DNA of 64,000 nt, from contig CAWFUR010000010.1 of assembly GCA_963819115.1 (NCBI GenBank), positions 124,001 through 188,000 of the forward strand. The letters are read 5' to 3'. Below, one piece after another: positions 40,515 to 49,174 of this stretch. Numbering within the stretch: the stretch's first letter is position 1; the number at the start of each line of letters is the position of its first letter. The position numbers and the translations under genes were made by a program. The notes beneath the pieces were generated by a model. That model searched no databases and had not been told where the DNA came from. It saw nothing but the letters and a program-made list of their open reading frames with translations. The DNA is from JACVRW01 sp963819115 (GTDB lineage: Bacteria > Actinomycetota > Thermoleophilia > Solirubrobacterales > Thermoleophilaceae).

Positions 40515-43500
40515 ATGAGCGCCCTGGCCTGCGCCTCCTGCGGAATCGAGAATCCCGCTGACGCGCGGTTCTGCATGGCCTGCGGTTCGGCCCTCTCGCG
40601 CAACTGTCCCTCCTGCGGAACACCGGCCCCCGCGGAGGCCCGCTTCTGCATGAACTGCGGCAACGCCCTCGGCGGTGCGGCTGCGCCGGCGGCGGCACCG
40701 CCCCCGTCAGCGGAGCCCGACCAGCCGCCGGAGGAACGCCGCCAGGTGACGGTGCTGTTCGCCGACCTGTCGGGCTACACGGCGGTGGCCGAGCGCATGG
40801 ACCCCGAGACCGTGAAGACGCTCGTGGACAGAGCCCTGATGCGGCTGGGCGCCGAGGTGGCGCGCTACGGCGGCACGGTGGACAAGTACATCGGGGACAA
40901 CGTGATGGCCCTCTTCGGGGCCCCGCTGGCACACGAGGACGACACCGAGCGCGCGGTTCGGGCGGGTCTAGGCATGCAGGCGGCCATGACCGAGGTGAAC
41001 GCGGGGCTCCCCGCGGGCGTGCACTTCGACCTGCGCGTGGGGATCAACACGGGCGAGGTGCTGGCCGGCGCCGTGGGCGAGAGCTACACCGTCACCGGCG
41101 ACACCGTGAACGTGGCCTCCCGCCTGCAGAGCGCGGCCCGGCCCGGGACCGTGACCGTGGGTCAGCGCACGATGCGGGCCACCAGCAACGTCGTGGAGTA
41201 CGAGGAGCTCGAGCCGTTGCGCCTGAAGGGCAAGGCGGAGCCGGTCATGGCCTGGGAGGCGGTGCGGGTCGCGGCGGTGCACGCCGTACGCCGCAACGCG
41301 CCGGTCCAGGAGTCGCCCCTGGTGGGCCGAGACGGCGAGATCGCCACGCTGGAGACCCTGTACGAGCGCGTGGTCCGCGAGGGCGCGCCCCACCTCGTGA
41401 CCCTGGTGGGCGAGGCCGGCGTGGGCAAGTCGCGCCTCCTGCGCGAGTTCGAGCAGCGCGTGTGCGCCCATCCGTCGCAGCCCGCCTTCCGCACCGGTCG
41501 CTGCCTGCCCTACGGCGCGGGCATCGTGTTCTGGGCCCTGGGCGAGGTGCTCCGGGCGGAGTGCGGGATCGTGGACACGGACTCCGCGGACGACGCCTGG
41601 CGCAAGCTCTCGGCGTACATCGCGGGCCTGTTCGGGGACGAGACCAAGCCGCTCGGGGAGCCAGGCGAGCGAGAGGCCGCGCTGATCGGGCGCCTGCTCG
41701 GCATCGACGTCCCGCCCGAGCTCGTGCCCTCGGAGGACAACCCCGAGCGCCTGCGCGAGGCCTTCTTCTCCGCCCTGCGCTCGGGTATCGAGGCGCGCGC
41801 CCGGCGGCAGCCGCTCGTGATCGCGTTCGAGGACATCCACTGGGCGGACGACGGCATGCTCGACGCCATCGAGCACCTCGCGCAGTGGGTGCGCGCGCCG
41901 CTGATCCTGGTCTGCCTGACCCGCGACGAGCTGCTCGACCGGCGCCCGGGATGGGGCGGTGGGCGGCGCTCGGCCACCCAGCTGCTGCTGGACCCGCTGG
42001 CCGCCGAGGACACGCGGGCACTGGTGTCCTCGCTGCTTCCCGACGGCGACGAGATGGTCCTGCGCGTGGTGGAGCGCTCCGGCGGCAACCCGCTGTTCGC
42101 GGAGGAGATGTCGCGGCGGATCGCCGAGGACGGAGGGACCCTCGGCGGCGGCGAGCTCCCCGACACGGTGCAGGCCGTGCTGGCCGCCCGCCTGGATGCA
42201 CTGGAGCCGTTCGAGCGGCGCGTGGTACAGCAGGCCGCGGTGGTGGGGCGCACCTTCTGGGAGGCCTCGCTGATCCCCCTCGCCCAGGCCGAGGGACGTG
42301 AGCTCGACCGCACCCTCACCACGCTGCAGGAGAAGGACATCCTCGCCCCCGGCGCCGAGGGCCGGCTGGCGGGCGAGCGCGAGCTGTCCTTCAAGCACGT
42401 GCTGATCCGCGACGTGGCCTACGGGACGCTCACCAAGGCCGTGCGCTCGCGCAAGCACTTCGAGGTGGGCGCCTTCATCGAGGAGCGGGCGGGCGACCGC
42501 ACGGACGAGGTGGTGGCCCTGCTGGCCGAGCATTACGGCCGGGCCGCGTCGCTCGGCCGCGAGAGCTCCCTGGCCGAGGACGAGCTGGCCCCCATGCGCG
42601 AGCGTGCGGTGCGCTTCCTGGAGGAGGCGGGCGACGCCGGCGCACTGCTGTACTCCAACCGCGAGGCGGCCAGCCACTACCGCCACGCCCGCCAGGTGGG
42701 AGCGGACGGAGAGCGGGCCACCGTGGTCCGGGTGGGCGAGAAGCTCGGCGACGTGTCCCTGCGCCTCGGGCGCGTGGACGAGGCGATCGAGGTGTGGCAG
42801 GACTGCCTCGACTGGCACCGCGGGCAGGAGGACCTCGACCGCGTGGCCGACCTCCACCGCAAGATCGGCGCCGCACTGTCCCACAAGGGCGAGCGCAAGG
42901 CGGCCATCGAGCACTATCAGCGCGGCATCAACCTGCTGAAGGACGGTCCCCCGCGGCTTGAGCTGGTGCGCCTGTACGAGGAGGCCGCCTGGCTCTACCT
43001 CCACACCGGGGACAACATGCTGGCGATCTACGCGTCCGAGAAGGCGCTTCGGCTGGCCGAGAAGCTCGGCGAGACCCGGGCCGCCAGCCGCGCCCACGGG
43101 ATCTTTGGCCGGGTGTTCGGCCGCATCGGGGACACCACGAAGGCGCGCGAGAACCTCGAGCGCGCGGTGGAGCTGGCCCGCGGGTCGGACGACGGCGAGA
43201 CCATCATCGCCCTCTGCGCCTACGGCCGGCACCTGGAGATCTCCGAGGCCGACGCTCCCGGCGCGCGCGGCGCCTACGACGAGGCGCTGGCGCTGGCGGA
43301 GCAGGTGGGCATGCTGCCCGCCCAGGTGGAGCTGCACGCGTGGATCGCCCAGCTCTCGGCGTACGGCGCGGACTGGGAGTCCGTGGAGCGCTCCACCGAG
43401 GCCAGCGCCGACCTCGCGGAGCGCGAGGGGCTCGTGGGCAAGCTGTCCCTCCCCTACGCCCTGCGCGGCCTCCTGCGCTGGCGCGAGGGGCGGCTGGAGG

Positions 43501-44066
43501 AGGCGGCGGTGCTGTTCCAGCGCTCACACGAGATGGCCGAGCAGGTGGGCTGGTCCGAGATCTCGTTCCAGGCCCTGTTCGGGCTGGCGCTGGCGCTGCG
43601 CGACTCCGGCGACTACACGAGCGCCACCGACACCCTCGACCGGGCGATCGACCTCTGCGAGCGCGCCGGGCTGCTGGCCCAGTCCATTCACGCCACGGCC
43701 GCCCGCGCCGTGGTCCTGGCGCTGGCCCACCGTCCCGAGGCCGCTCGCGAGGCAGCCAGAGAGGCTGCTCAGCTGGCCGAGCGCATGCACTACCCGATCG
43801 GCCGCGCCGCGGCCCTGGAGGCGCGGGGGCTCTCGGACGAGGACCCGGTCGCGGCCGACGCCCTGCTGGCCGACGCGGCCGCCGCCTGGCAGGAGCTCGA
43901 CCGCCCGCTGGAGGCTGCCCGCTGCCGCCTGCTGGCGGGACAGCGCCTGCTGGCCTCCAACCCCGAGCGCGCCCGCGAGCTGCTCGAGACCGCCGCCGAC
44001 GAGACCGAGGCGCTCGGCGTGCCGCACCTGGCCCAGCGCGCGAGAGCCCTGGTTCCGTCAGCCTAG
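40515..44066 (+). CDS. Zinc-ribbon / class III nucleotide cyclase / AAA ATPase / TPR regulator
   Basis: 1,183 residues. Two N-terminal zinc ribbons (CASC, CMAC, CPSC, CMNC) precede a class III cyclase domain with both metal aspartates, 'LFADLSGY' (Asp84) and 'YIGDNVMALFG' (Asp128), the 'VDKYIGD' lysine and 'TGDTVNVASRL', so it looks catalytically complete. A P-loop follows ('GEAGVGKS', 299-306), with 'DIHWADD' as Walker B, an LuxR/MalT-like STAND region, and about 20 TPR-like helix pairs to the end ('ASHYRHARQVGADGERATVV'; 'KAAIEHYQRGINLL'). Members link cAMP or cGMP production to unknown signals. It lacks a DNA-binding domain. It stands alone between two hairpin repeats and has its own promoter-like TACCCT. 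Confidence 0.92.
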   Translation: MSALACASCGIENPADARFCMACGSALSRNCPSCGTPAPAEARFCMNCGNALGGAAAPAAAPPPSAEPDQPPEERRQVTVLFADLSGYTAVAERMDPETVKTLVDRALMRLGAEVARYGGTVDKYIGDNVMALFGAPLAHEDDTERAVRAGLGMQAAMTEVNAGLPAGVHFDLRVGINTGEVLAGAVGESYTVTGDTVNVASRLQSAARPGTVTVGQRTMRATSNVVEYEELEPLRLKGKAEPVMAWEAVRVAAVHAVRRNAPVQESPLVGRDGEIATLETLYERVVREGAPHLVTLVGEAGVGKSRLLREFEQRVCAHPSQPAFRTGRCLPYGAGIVFWALGEVLRAECGIVDTDSADDAWRKLSAYIAGLFGDETKPLGEPGEREAALIGRLLGIDVPPELVPSEDNPERLREAFFSALRSGIEARARRQPLVIAFEDIHWADDGMLDAIEHLAQWVRAPLILVCLTRDELLDRRPGWGGGRRSATQLLLDPLAAEDTRALVSSLLPDGDEMVLRVVERSGGNPLFAEEMSRRIAEDGGTLGGGELPDTVQAVLAARLDALEPFERRVVQQAAVVGRTFWEASLIPLAQAEGRELDRTLTTLQEKDILAPGAEGRLAGERELSFKHVLIRDVAYGTLTKAVRSRKHFEVGAFIEERAGDRTDEVVALLAEHYGRAASLGRESSLAEDELAPMRERAVRFLEEAGDAGALLYSNREAASHYRHARQVGADGERATVVRVGEKLGDVSLRLGRVDEAIEVWQDCLDWHRGQEDLDRVADLHRKIGAALSHKGERKAAIEHYQRGINLLKDGPPRLELVRLYEEAAWLYLHTGDNMLAIYASEKALRLAEKLGETRAASRAHGIFGRVFGRIGDTTKARENLERAVELARGSDDGETIIALCAYGRHLEISEADAPGARGAYDEALALAEQVGMLPAQVELHAWIAQLSAYGADWESVERSTEASADLAEREGLVGKLSLPYALRGLLRWREGRLEEAAVLFQRSHEMAEQVGWSEISFQALFGLALALRDSGDYTSATDTLDRAIDLCERAGLLAQSIHATAARAVVLALAHRPEAAREAAREAAQLAERMHYPIGRAAALEARGLSDEDPVAADALLADAAAAWQELDRPLEAARCRLLAGQRLLASNPERARELLETAADETEALGVPHLAQRARALVPSA

Positions 44067-44075
44067 GCCCCAGTC

Positions 44076-44119
44076 GAGGAGCGCAGCCTGATCGTTCGAT
44101 CAGGCGAGCACCGCAGCCA
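44076..44119. repeat. Dispersed hairpin repeat, copy R6
   Basis: Between convergent genes. Stem CCTGATC/GATCAGG with loop GTTC; a compensatory C-G to T-A change relative to the common form. Confidence 0.85.
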
Positions 44120-44122
44120 GAC

Positions 44123-45523
44123 CTACTGGGTCAGGTCTGAGCCGGCGATGACCACGACGCTCGCGTCACCCGCGAGTGCCTGCGTGTCCGGGTCGATCGC
44201 CTCGCGCTGCGAGATCTTCAGCTTGCGCCCCACCGCGGCCGCGTCGCGCTGGTGGCCCTTCGCGTAGAGCACGACGGACTCGGCGCGCTGCTGCTCCTGG
44301 TCGGAGCTGTTCGCCACGGTGCCCAGGTCGAAGCCTCCGCTGGTCACCTGGTCTCCGATGTTGGCGGCGAGACCCGGCACCAGCGTTCCGTTCAGCACCG
44401 CCACGGTCACCTTCGACGGATCCACAGGCGGAGCCTTGGCCTTGTCGCTCCCACCACCATCGTCGGCGCCGGGCGTGGCCGGGGAGCCGCCGCTGCTTCC
44501 CGAGCTGCTGTCGTCGCTGGTGAGCTGTGAGATGCCGAATGCGGCGCCTCCGCCCAGCACCAGCACGCCGGCCACGATCAGGGCGGCCAGGCGCGGACCG
44601 GAGAGGGTGGGACGCTCGGAGGCCGATGACGCAAGCCCGGGTGGGCGCCCGGGCGGCGGGAGGATCCGGGTCTCGCTGCCCGGGGGCACGCGGGGCGGCG
44701 GGGCCGAGCGATCGGGCAGGCGCGGTGACGACGAGGGCGGCGGAGGCGTGATGGGAGTCCGGGTCTGGGCGGCTGGTGTGGCCGCACCGGAGTTGGCGGG
44801 CGGCGGGGACTGGATGGCGGCCGCGGTGGCGGCGGCGATCGGCGGCACCGCGTCGGACTCCTCGGTCGAGTCGCGGCCGGTCTCCGGGGCGGGCGCGGGT
44901 TGGGCGCGCGCCTGGGCACCCGCGGCCTGAGCCGCCGGCGTTGCTGCCGCGGGCCGGCCCTCGGCCACTCCGGCCACCACCGGCACGGCCTCGTCCGGAG
45001 CCTCTGTCTCGTCGCTGTCGCGCTCGGCGGGGGACTCGCCGGTGTGGGCGTCGCCGCCGGGCTTCTCCGCCTGCGGAGCCTGCTGCCCCTGGCCCGCGGG
45101 TGTGGCCGGGCCCGGGCCCGCCGACGCGGTGGCGGTGGCGGGGCGTGCTCCGGCCGCCGCGGCCAGGGCGGGCACGCCGGCGGGGGCGCCCGGCACCGGC
45201 GGCGGGGCGGGAGCGGGTTGTCCCGGAGTCGGGGCGGGCTGGCCCTGCGCGGGGGAAGGCTGACCCGGCGTGGGAACGGGCTGACCGGGGGTCGGGGCCG
45301 CCTGGCCGGGCACGGCCGGCTTCGGCTGGGGTTGGGCCACTACGCGCTGGGCCACGGATGCCGGTACGGGATGCCCCGCCTCGGCGCGCTCCGGCGCTCG
45401 CCCGGCCCACTCCCTCAGTCGCTTGACGTCACGCGCCTGGGAGAAGTAGAGGACGGACAGCACCGCCAAGCCCACGACGGCAGCGAGCCCGGCGTAGGAG
45501 CCGATCTGCTCGATGATGTGCAT
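44123..45523 (-). CDS. Membrane protein with LytR_C domain and Pro/Ala-rich linker
   Basis: 466 residues. An N-terminal helix ('YAGLAAVVGLAVLSVLYF') is followed by a long Pro/Ala/Gln linker with 'PTPGQPVPTPGQP' repeats (about 70-310), a second helix ('LAALIVAGVLVLGGGAAFGI') and a C-terminal LytR_C domain: 'VTVAVLNGTLVPGLAANIGDQV', read in parts, then 'ESVVLYAKGHQRDAAAVGRKL'. LytR_C domains follow the catalytic LytR-CpsA-Psr domain in wall-polymer ligases and are thought to bind wall glycan. Here no LCP catalytic domain is present, so this is an orphan form. It could organise attachment of the glycan made by the surrounding genes. Confidence 0.8.
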   Translation of the reverse strand: MHIIEQIGSYAGLAAVVGLAVLSVLYFSQARDVKRLREWAGRAPERAEAGHPVPASVAQRVVAQPQPKPAVPGQAAPTPGQPVPTPGQPSPAQGQPAPTPGQPAPAPPPVPGAPAGVPALAAAAGARPATATASAGPGPATPAGQGQQAPQAEKPGGDAHTGESPAERDSDETEAPDEAVPVVAGVAEGRPAAATPAAQAAGAQARAQPAPAPETGRDSTEESDAVPPIAAATAAAIQSPPPANSGAATPAAQTRTPITPPPPSSSPRLPDRSAPPPRVPPGSETRILPPPGRPPGLASSASERPTLSGPRLAALIVAGVLVLGGGAAFGISQLTSDDSSSGSSGGSPATPGADDGGGSDKAKAPPVDPSKVTVAVLNGTLVPGLAANIGDQVTSGGFDLGTVANSSDQEQQRAESVVLYAKGHQRDAAAVGRKLKISQREAIDPDTQALAGDASVVVIAGSDLTQ

Positions 45524-45580
45524 GGAGGAGCCAGGAACCTTAGTAGCAGCCTGGGCGGGATCGGCCCCAGGGTCCCCGGG

Positions 45581-47458
45581 TCAGAGCGCTTCGGACCCGC
45601 CCGCCACCAGCGCCCGCTCGGCCGACAGCTCGGCCACCGCCCCGGCCAGCCCGGCGGTGTCGCCGCTGTAGACCAGCTCCTCGATGCGGGCGAAGGCCGT
45701 CTCCACCCACTCGGGGTCCATCGCGGAGCTCACCGCGCACACGATCTTCTCCGCGGGCGTGGGCTGCGGGCGCTCGCCGGGGTTGAACAGCTCCTCGTGG
45801 ATCTTCTCCCCCGGCCGGCGGCCCACCATCTCGATGCCGATGTCCACGTCCGGCTCGAGCCCCGCCAGCCGGATCATGTTGCGGGCCAGGTCCACGATCT
45901 TCACCGGGTCGCCCATCTCGAGCACGTAGATCTGCCCGCCCAGCGCCAGGTCCCCGGAGCGGATGATGAGCTGGACGGCCTCCGGGATGGTCATGAAGTA
46001 GCGGCTCATCTTGTCGTCCGTGACGGTGACCGGCCCACCCTGGGCGATCTGGCGCCGGAAGATGGGCACGACCGATCCCGAGGAGCCGAGCACGTTGCCG
46101 AAGCGGACCGCCGAGTAGCGCGTGCCCCGGTAGCGGTTCTGCGCCGCCTCCACCGCCCACTCGGCCAGCGCCTTGGACGCCCCCATCACCGTGGCGGGGC
46201 TCACCGCCTTGTCCGTGGACACGAGCACGAAGCGCTCCACGCCCGCCTCACCGGCGGCCGCGGCCACGATGCGGGTGGCCACCGCGTTGTTTCGCACGGC
46301 CTCCACCGGGTTCTCCTCCATGAGCAGCACGTGCTTGTAGGCCGCGGCGTGGAAGACCACCGACGGCCTCTGCTCGCCGAAGATCTCGCGCATGCGGGTG
46401 GCGTCCTTGCAGTCCGCCAGCACGGCGGTGAGGCGGCCGAAGTGACGCTCCTCCTCGAGCTCTCGGCGGATCTCGAACAGCGCGTTCTCGGAGTTCTCGA
46501 GCAGCACCAGGCGGCTGGGGCCGACGCGCGCGATCTGCCTCGACAGCTCGGCGCCGATCGACCCGCCCGCACCGGTGACGAGCACCACGCGGCCGCTGAG
46601 GTAGGCGCCCACCCGGTCGATCTCCACCCGCACCGGCTCGCGCCCGAGCACGTCCTCCACGCGCACCTCGCGCACCTGGCGCATGAGGTTCACCCCGCCG
46701 GAGAGCAGCTCGAAGGTGGTGGGGAGCGTCCGCACGGGGATGCTCCGCTCGCGGCACGCGGTGACCACCGCCTGGCGCATCGTGCCCGGCGCCGAGGGGA
46801 TGGCGATGATCACCTCGTCCGGCTTCACGTCGTCCAGCACGCGGGGAAGATCGGAGGTGGTGCCGAGCACCTTGTGGCCGGCCACGCGCATGCCCTGCTT
46901 GCGCGGATCGTCGTCGAGGAATCCCACGGCCCCCGAGCGCAGCTCCGGGTTGCGCCGAAGCTCGAAGGCCACCTGCTGCCCGCCGTTGCCAGCGCCCACG
47001 ATCAGGACCTCGCGCGCGGCGCGTTCGAATATCGGGCCGCGCAGCGGGCGCTCCACCAGGCCCCGCCATAGGAAGCGCGAGCCGGTGATGAAGGCGAGCG
47101 TGAGCAGGAAGTCGAGCGCGATCACCCCGCGTGGCGGGTCGGCGCGGGCCAGGGAGAGGAGGAACAGGGCCGCGATCAGCACCACCGTGGCCACCACGAC
47201 CGCCTTCACGATCGCCTCCACGTCCTTCTGGTCCACGAAGCGCCAGAGCTTCGAGTAAAGGCCGAAGAGCGCGAACACCACGATCTTCATCACGACGACG
47301 AAGACGATCGTGTTCTCGAGGAGGTCCTGGTAGCGGGGCGGGATCCCCTGGTCGAAGCGCAGGACGAAGGAGAGGTAGTAGGCCAGCGCGATCAGGCCCA
47401 CGTCCACCCCGACCTGCCCGACGCGCCGGATGTTGACGGAGGAGCGGATGGTTCTCAT
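45581..47458 (-). CDS. Nucleoside-diphosphate sugar epimerase/dehydratase, CapD/FlaA1/WbpM type
   Basis: 625 residues, the long membrane form: four N-terminal helices (about 15-125), a first Rossmann domain ('VLIVGAGNGGQQVAFEL') and the catalytic SDR domain ('VLVTGAGGSIGAEL'). 'VSTDKAVSPATVMGASKALAE' shows the Ser-Thr-Asp box and the Met-x-x-x-Lys that replaces Tyr-x-x-x-Lys in the 4,6-dehydratase subgroup. It should act on UDP-GlcNAc to give a 4-keto-6-deoxy sugar, the entry to many bacterial amino sugars. That fits the formyltransferase in the same region. Its ATG overlaps the stop of the DUF354 gene. Confidence 0.92.
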   Translation of the reverse strand: MRTIRSSVNIRRVGQVGVDVGLIALAYYLSFVLRFDQGIPPRYQDLLENTIVFVVVMKIVVFALFGLYSKLWRFVDQKDVEAIVKAVVVATVVLIAALFLLSLARADPPRGVIALDFLLTLAFITGSRFLWRGLVERPLRGPIFERAAREVLIVGAGNGGQQVAFELRRNPELRSGAVGFLDDDPRKQGMRVAGHKVLGTTSDLPRVLDDVKPDEVIIAIPSAPGTMRQAVVTACRERSIPVRTLPTTFELLSGGVNLMRQVREVRVEDVLGREPVRVEIDRVGAYLSGRVVLVTGAGGSIGAELSRQIARVGPSRLVLLENSENALFEIRRELEEERHFGRLTAVLADCKDATRMREIFGEQRPSVVFHAAAYKHVLLMEENPVEAVRNNAVATRIVAAAAGEAGVERFVLVSTDKAVSPATVMGASKALAEWAVEAAQNRYRGTRYSAVRFGNVLGSSGSVVPIFRRQIAQGGPVTVTDDKMSRYFMTIPEAVQLIIRSGDLALGGQIYVLEMGDPVKIVDLARNMIRLAGLEPDVDIGIEMVGRRPGEKIHEELFNPGERPQPTPAEKIVCAVSSAMDPEWVETAFARIEELVYSGDTAGLAGAVAELSAERALVAGGSEAL

Positions 47459-48495
47459 GGGGTTCGGGTTGCCGACATTAGAAGTGTGACGAGTTCGCGC
47501 GGGTCCCGCCGCTCGCGCAACGCGCCGTGCCGTTCCCGGTGCCCCAGGTCGATCTCCGCGGGATCGCCGAGGCGTCTCAGGCGACCGTCCGCGATCAGCC
47601 GCTCGTCCACCGCGCCGAGGCGCCCCTCGAAGGTCGTGTACACGGGCGTGCCGAGGGCCACGGCCTCGCGATTCATCGTCCCGCCGGCCGAGATCACGAG
47701 ATCCGCGTAGGCCACGAGGCTCTGGGCGTCCACCGCATGCTCGGGCACCACGAAGCCTTCGCCGGCCGCCAGCTCACGCCTCTGCTCCGGCGTGCGCGGC
47801 AGCACCACGGCCTGTGTCCGCTCCTCGCGGAGGCGCTCGAGCACCCGTGCGAAGAGGGGGTTCTCGAAGCGGTGGTAGAGCGAGACGTCGGGCGGGGTGC
47901 GAACCACCACCAGCGGCCGGCCGCGGTCCAGGGCGAGCTCGCGCAGCACCGCCTCGTCGGGCTCGAAGTCCGCCAGGTAGTACTCCTCCTTGAGCCCGGG
48001 GTAGCGGCGCAGCTTCCGGCGAGCGCCGTAGCGGTACAGGCGCTCCGGCGGGATGGCGTCGGGCACCACCACCGCGCGGGCCAGCCGGCAGTTCACGTTG
48101 TGCTGGGCCACCGCGAACTCGTAGTCGAAGGCGGTGGCGCTCGGGATGCGCAGCAGCCGGGAGGCCACCGTCACGTCGTTGGAGCCGTGGCCCATCGACA
48201 CGTCGAAACGCCGTCCGCGTGCCCAGCGGGTGAGTGCCAGGCTGCGGGAGAGGAGTCCGGCGGCCTTGCCTCCGCGCGCGCCGCCGCGGTGGTGGCCGAT
48301 GGCGGTGTGCTCGATCCCGAATCGCTCGCACAGCTCGAGCGTCTGGGCGAAGTCGCGCGCCGTGACCTCCACCTCGTGCCCATCCGCCCGCATCGCGCCG
48401 ATCAGCGGACGCATGACGAGAACGTGAGGGCTGTTGGTCAGATCAACCCAGACACGCACGGGCGCGGGGGGGGTCTCGAGTGGGGGGACGGCCAC
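47455..48495 (-). CDS. DUF354 family protein (GT-B/2-epimerase-like)
   Basis: 346 residues. 'WVDLTNSPHVLVMRPLIGAM' (as 'DLTNSPHVLVMRPLI'), 'GHGSNDVTVASRLLRIPSA' and the late 'VISAGGTMNREAVALGTPVYT' match DUF354, a group related to UDP-N-acetylglucosamine 2-epimerases and commonly encoded beside sugar-nucleotide genes. The chemistry is not established. GTG 48495 has GGAG four bases upstream. It overlaps the dehydratase gene by four bases and is divergent from dedA across 28 bases that seem to hold both promoters. Confidence 0.85.
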   Translation of the reverse strand: MAVPPLETPPAPVRVWVDLTNSPHVLVMRPLIGAMRADGHEVEVTARDFAQTLELCERFGIEHTAIGHHRGGARGGKAAGLLSRSLALTRWARGRRFDVSMGHGSNDVTVASRLLRIPSATAFDYEFAVAQHNVNCRLARAVVVPDAIPPERLYRYGARRKLRRYPGLKEEYYLADFEPDEAVLRELALDRGRPLVVVRTPPDVSLYHRFENPLFARVLERLREERTQAVVLPRTPEQRRELAAGEGFVVPEHAVDAQSLVAYADLVISAGGTMNREAVALGTPVYTTFEGRLGAVDERLIADGRLRRLGDPAEIDLGHRERHGALRERRDPRELVTLLMSATRTP

Positions 48496-48506
48496 CGGGC
48501 TCCAGC

Positions 48507-48513
48507 TACCCTA
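48507..48513. promoter_or_regulatory. Shared bidirectional -10 candidate (TACCCTA)
   Basis: TACCCT reads toward dedA (11 bases before ATG 48524). On the other strand TAGGGT reads toward the DUF354 gene (12 bases before GTG 48495). The two hexamers overlap by five bases in a gap of only 28, so simultaneous use is unlikely. Confidence 0.35.
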
Positions 48514-48523
48514 GTGCGCTCGT

Positions 48524-49174
48524 ATGCCGCTGATCGCCTCGATCACGGACCCCATCGTCAACGTCGCAGTGGACGTCGTGGACGCGATGGGGCTCCCGGG
48601 TGTCTTCCTGCTCATGGTCGCGGAGAGCGCCTGCATCCCGATACCGAGCGAGGCCACCATGCTGTTCGCCGGCTTCAACGTGTCGAGCGGCGACTTCACC
48701 CTCGGCGCGGCGGTGGCCGCGGGCACGCTGGGCAACCTGGTGGGGTCGTGGATCGCGTACTGGGTGGGCTACGCGGGTCGCGTGGACATCCTGGAGAAGC
48801 ACGGCAAGAAGCTCCACATCAAACCGAGCCAACTGGCCTGGGCCGACCGCTGGTTCGAGCGCCACGGCGACGCGACGGTGTTCTTCGCCCGCATGCTGCC
48901 GATCATCAGGACCTTCATCTCCCTCCCCGCGGGCGTCGCGCGGATGCCATTCCTGCGCTTCAGCCTGTTCACGGTGGCCGGCTGCCTGCCCTGGGTGCTG
49001 CTTCTCACGTTCATCGGCAAGCAGGCCGGCGACAACTGGGACGACTGGAAGGACAAGCTCCACTACGTGGACTACCTGGTGATCGTGTCCATCGTCGCCG
49101 GGATCGCGTACCTGCTCATCCGGTCCCGCCGCCGGCGGCGCGGCGCCGGCCCGGCGGCCACCGAGACGACCTGA
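48524..49174 (+). CDS. DedA family membrane protein
   Basis: 216 residues. 'ESACIPIPSEATMLFAGF', 'GTLGNLVGSWIAYWVGYAGR', 'FFARMLPIIRTFISLPAGVARM' (in parts: 'FARMLPIIRTFISLPAG') and 'FTVAGCLPWVLLL' are the conserved DedA/VTT blocks, including the Arg and Pro residues of the re-entrant loops. DedA proteins take part in membrane homeostasis and include undecaprenyl-phosphate flippases (UptA). That role would suit the adjacent uppP-like gene and the glycan loci, but is inferred only from context. Its stop overlaps the CTG proposed as start of uppP. Confidence 0.92.
   Translation: MPLIASITDPIVNVAVDVVDAMGLPGVFLLMVAESACIPIPSEATMLFAGFNVSSGDFTLGAAVAAGTLGNLVGSWIAYWVGYAGRVDILEKHGKKLHIKPSQLAWADRWFERHGDATVFFARMLPIIRTFISLPAGVARMPFLRFSLFTVAGCLPWVLLLTFIGKQAGDNWDDWKDKLHYVDYLVIVSIVAGIAYLLIRSRRRRRGAGPAATETT

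Noticed and set aside
40968..43337. 789-codon minus-strand open frame opposite the cyclase gene
   Set aside because: A shadow of the third-codon GC pattern. The plus-strand frame carries complete zinc-ribbon, cyclase and P-loop motifs.
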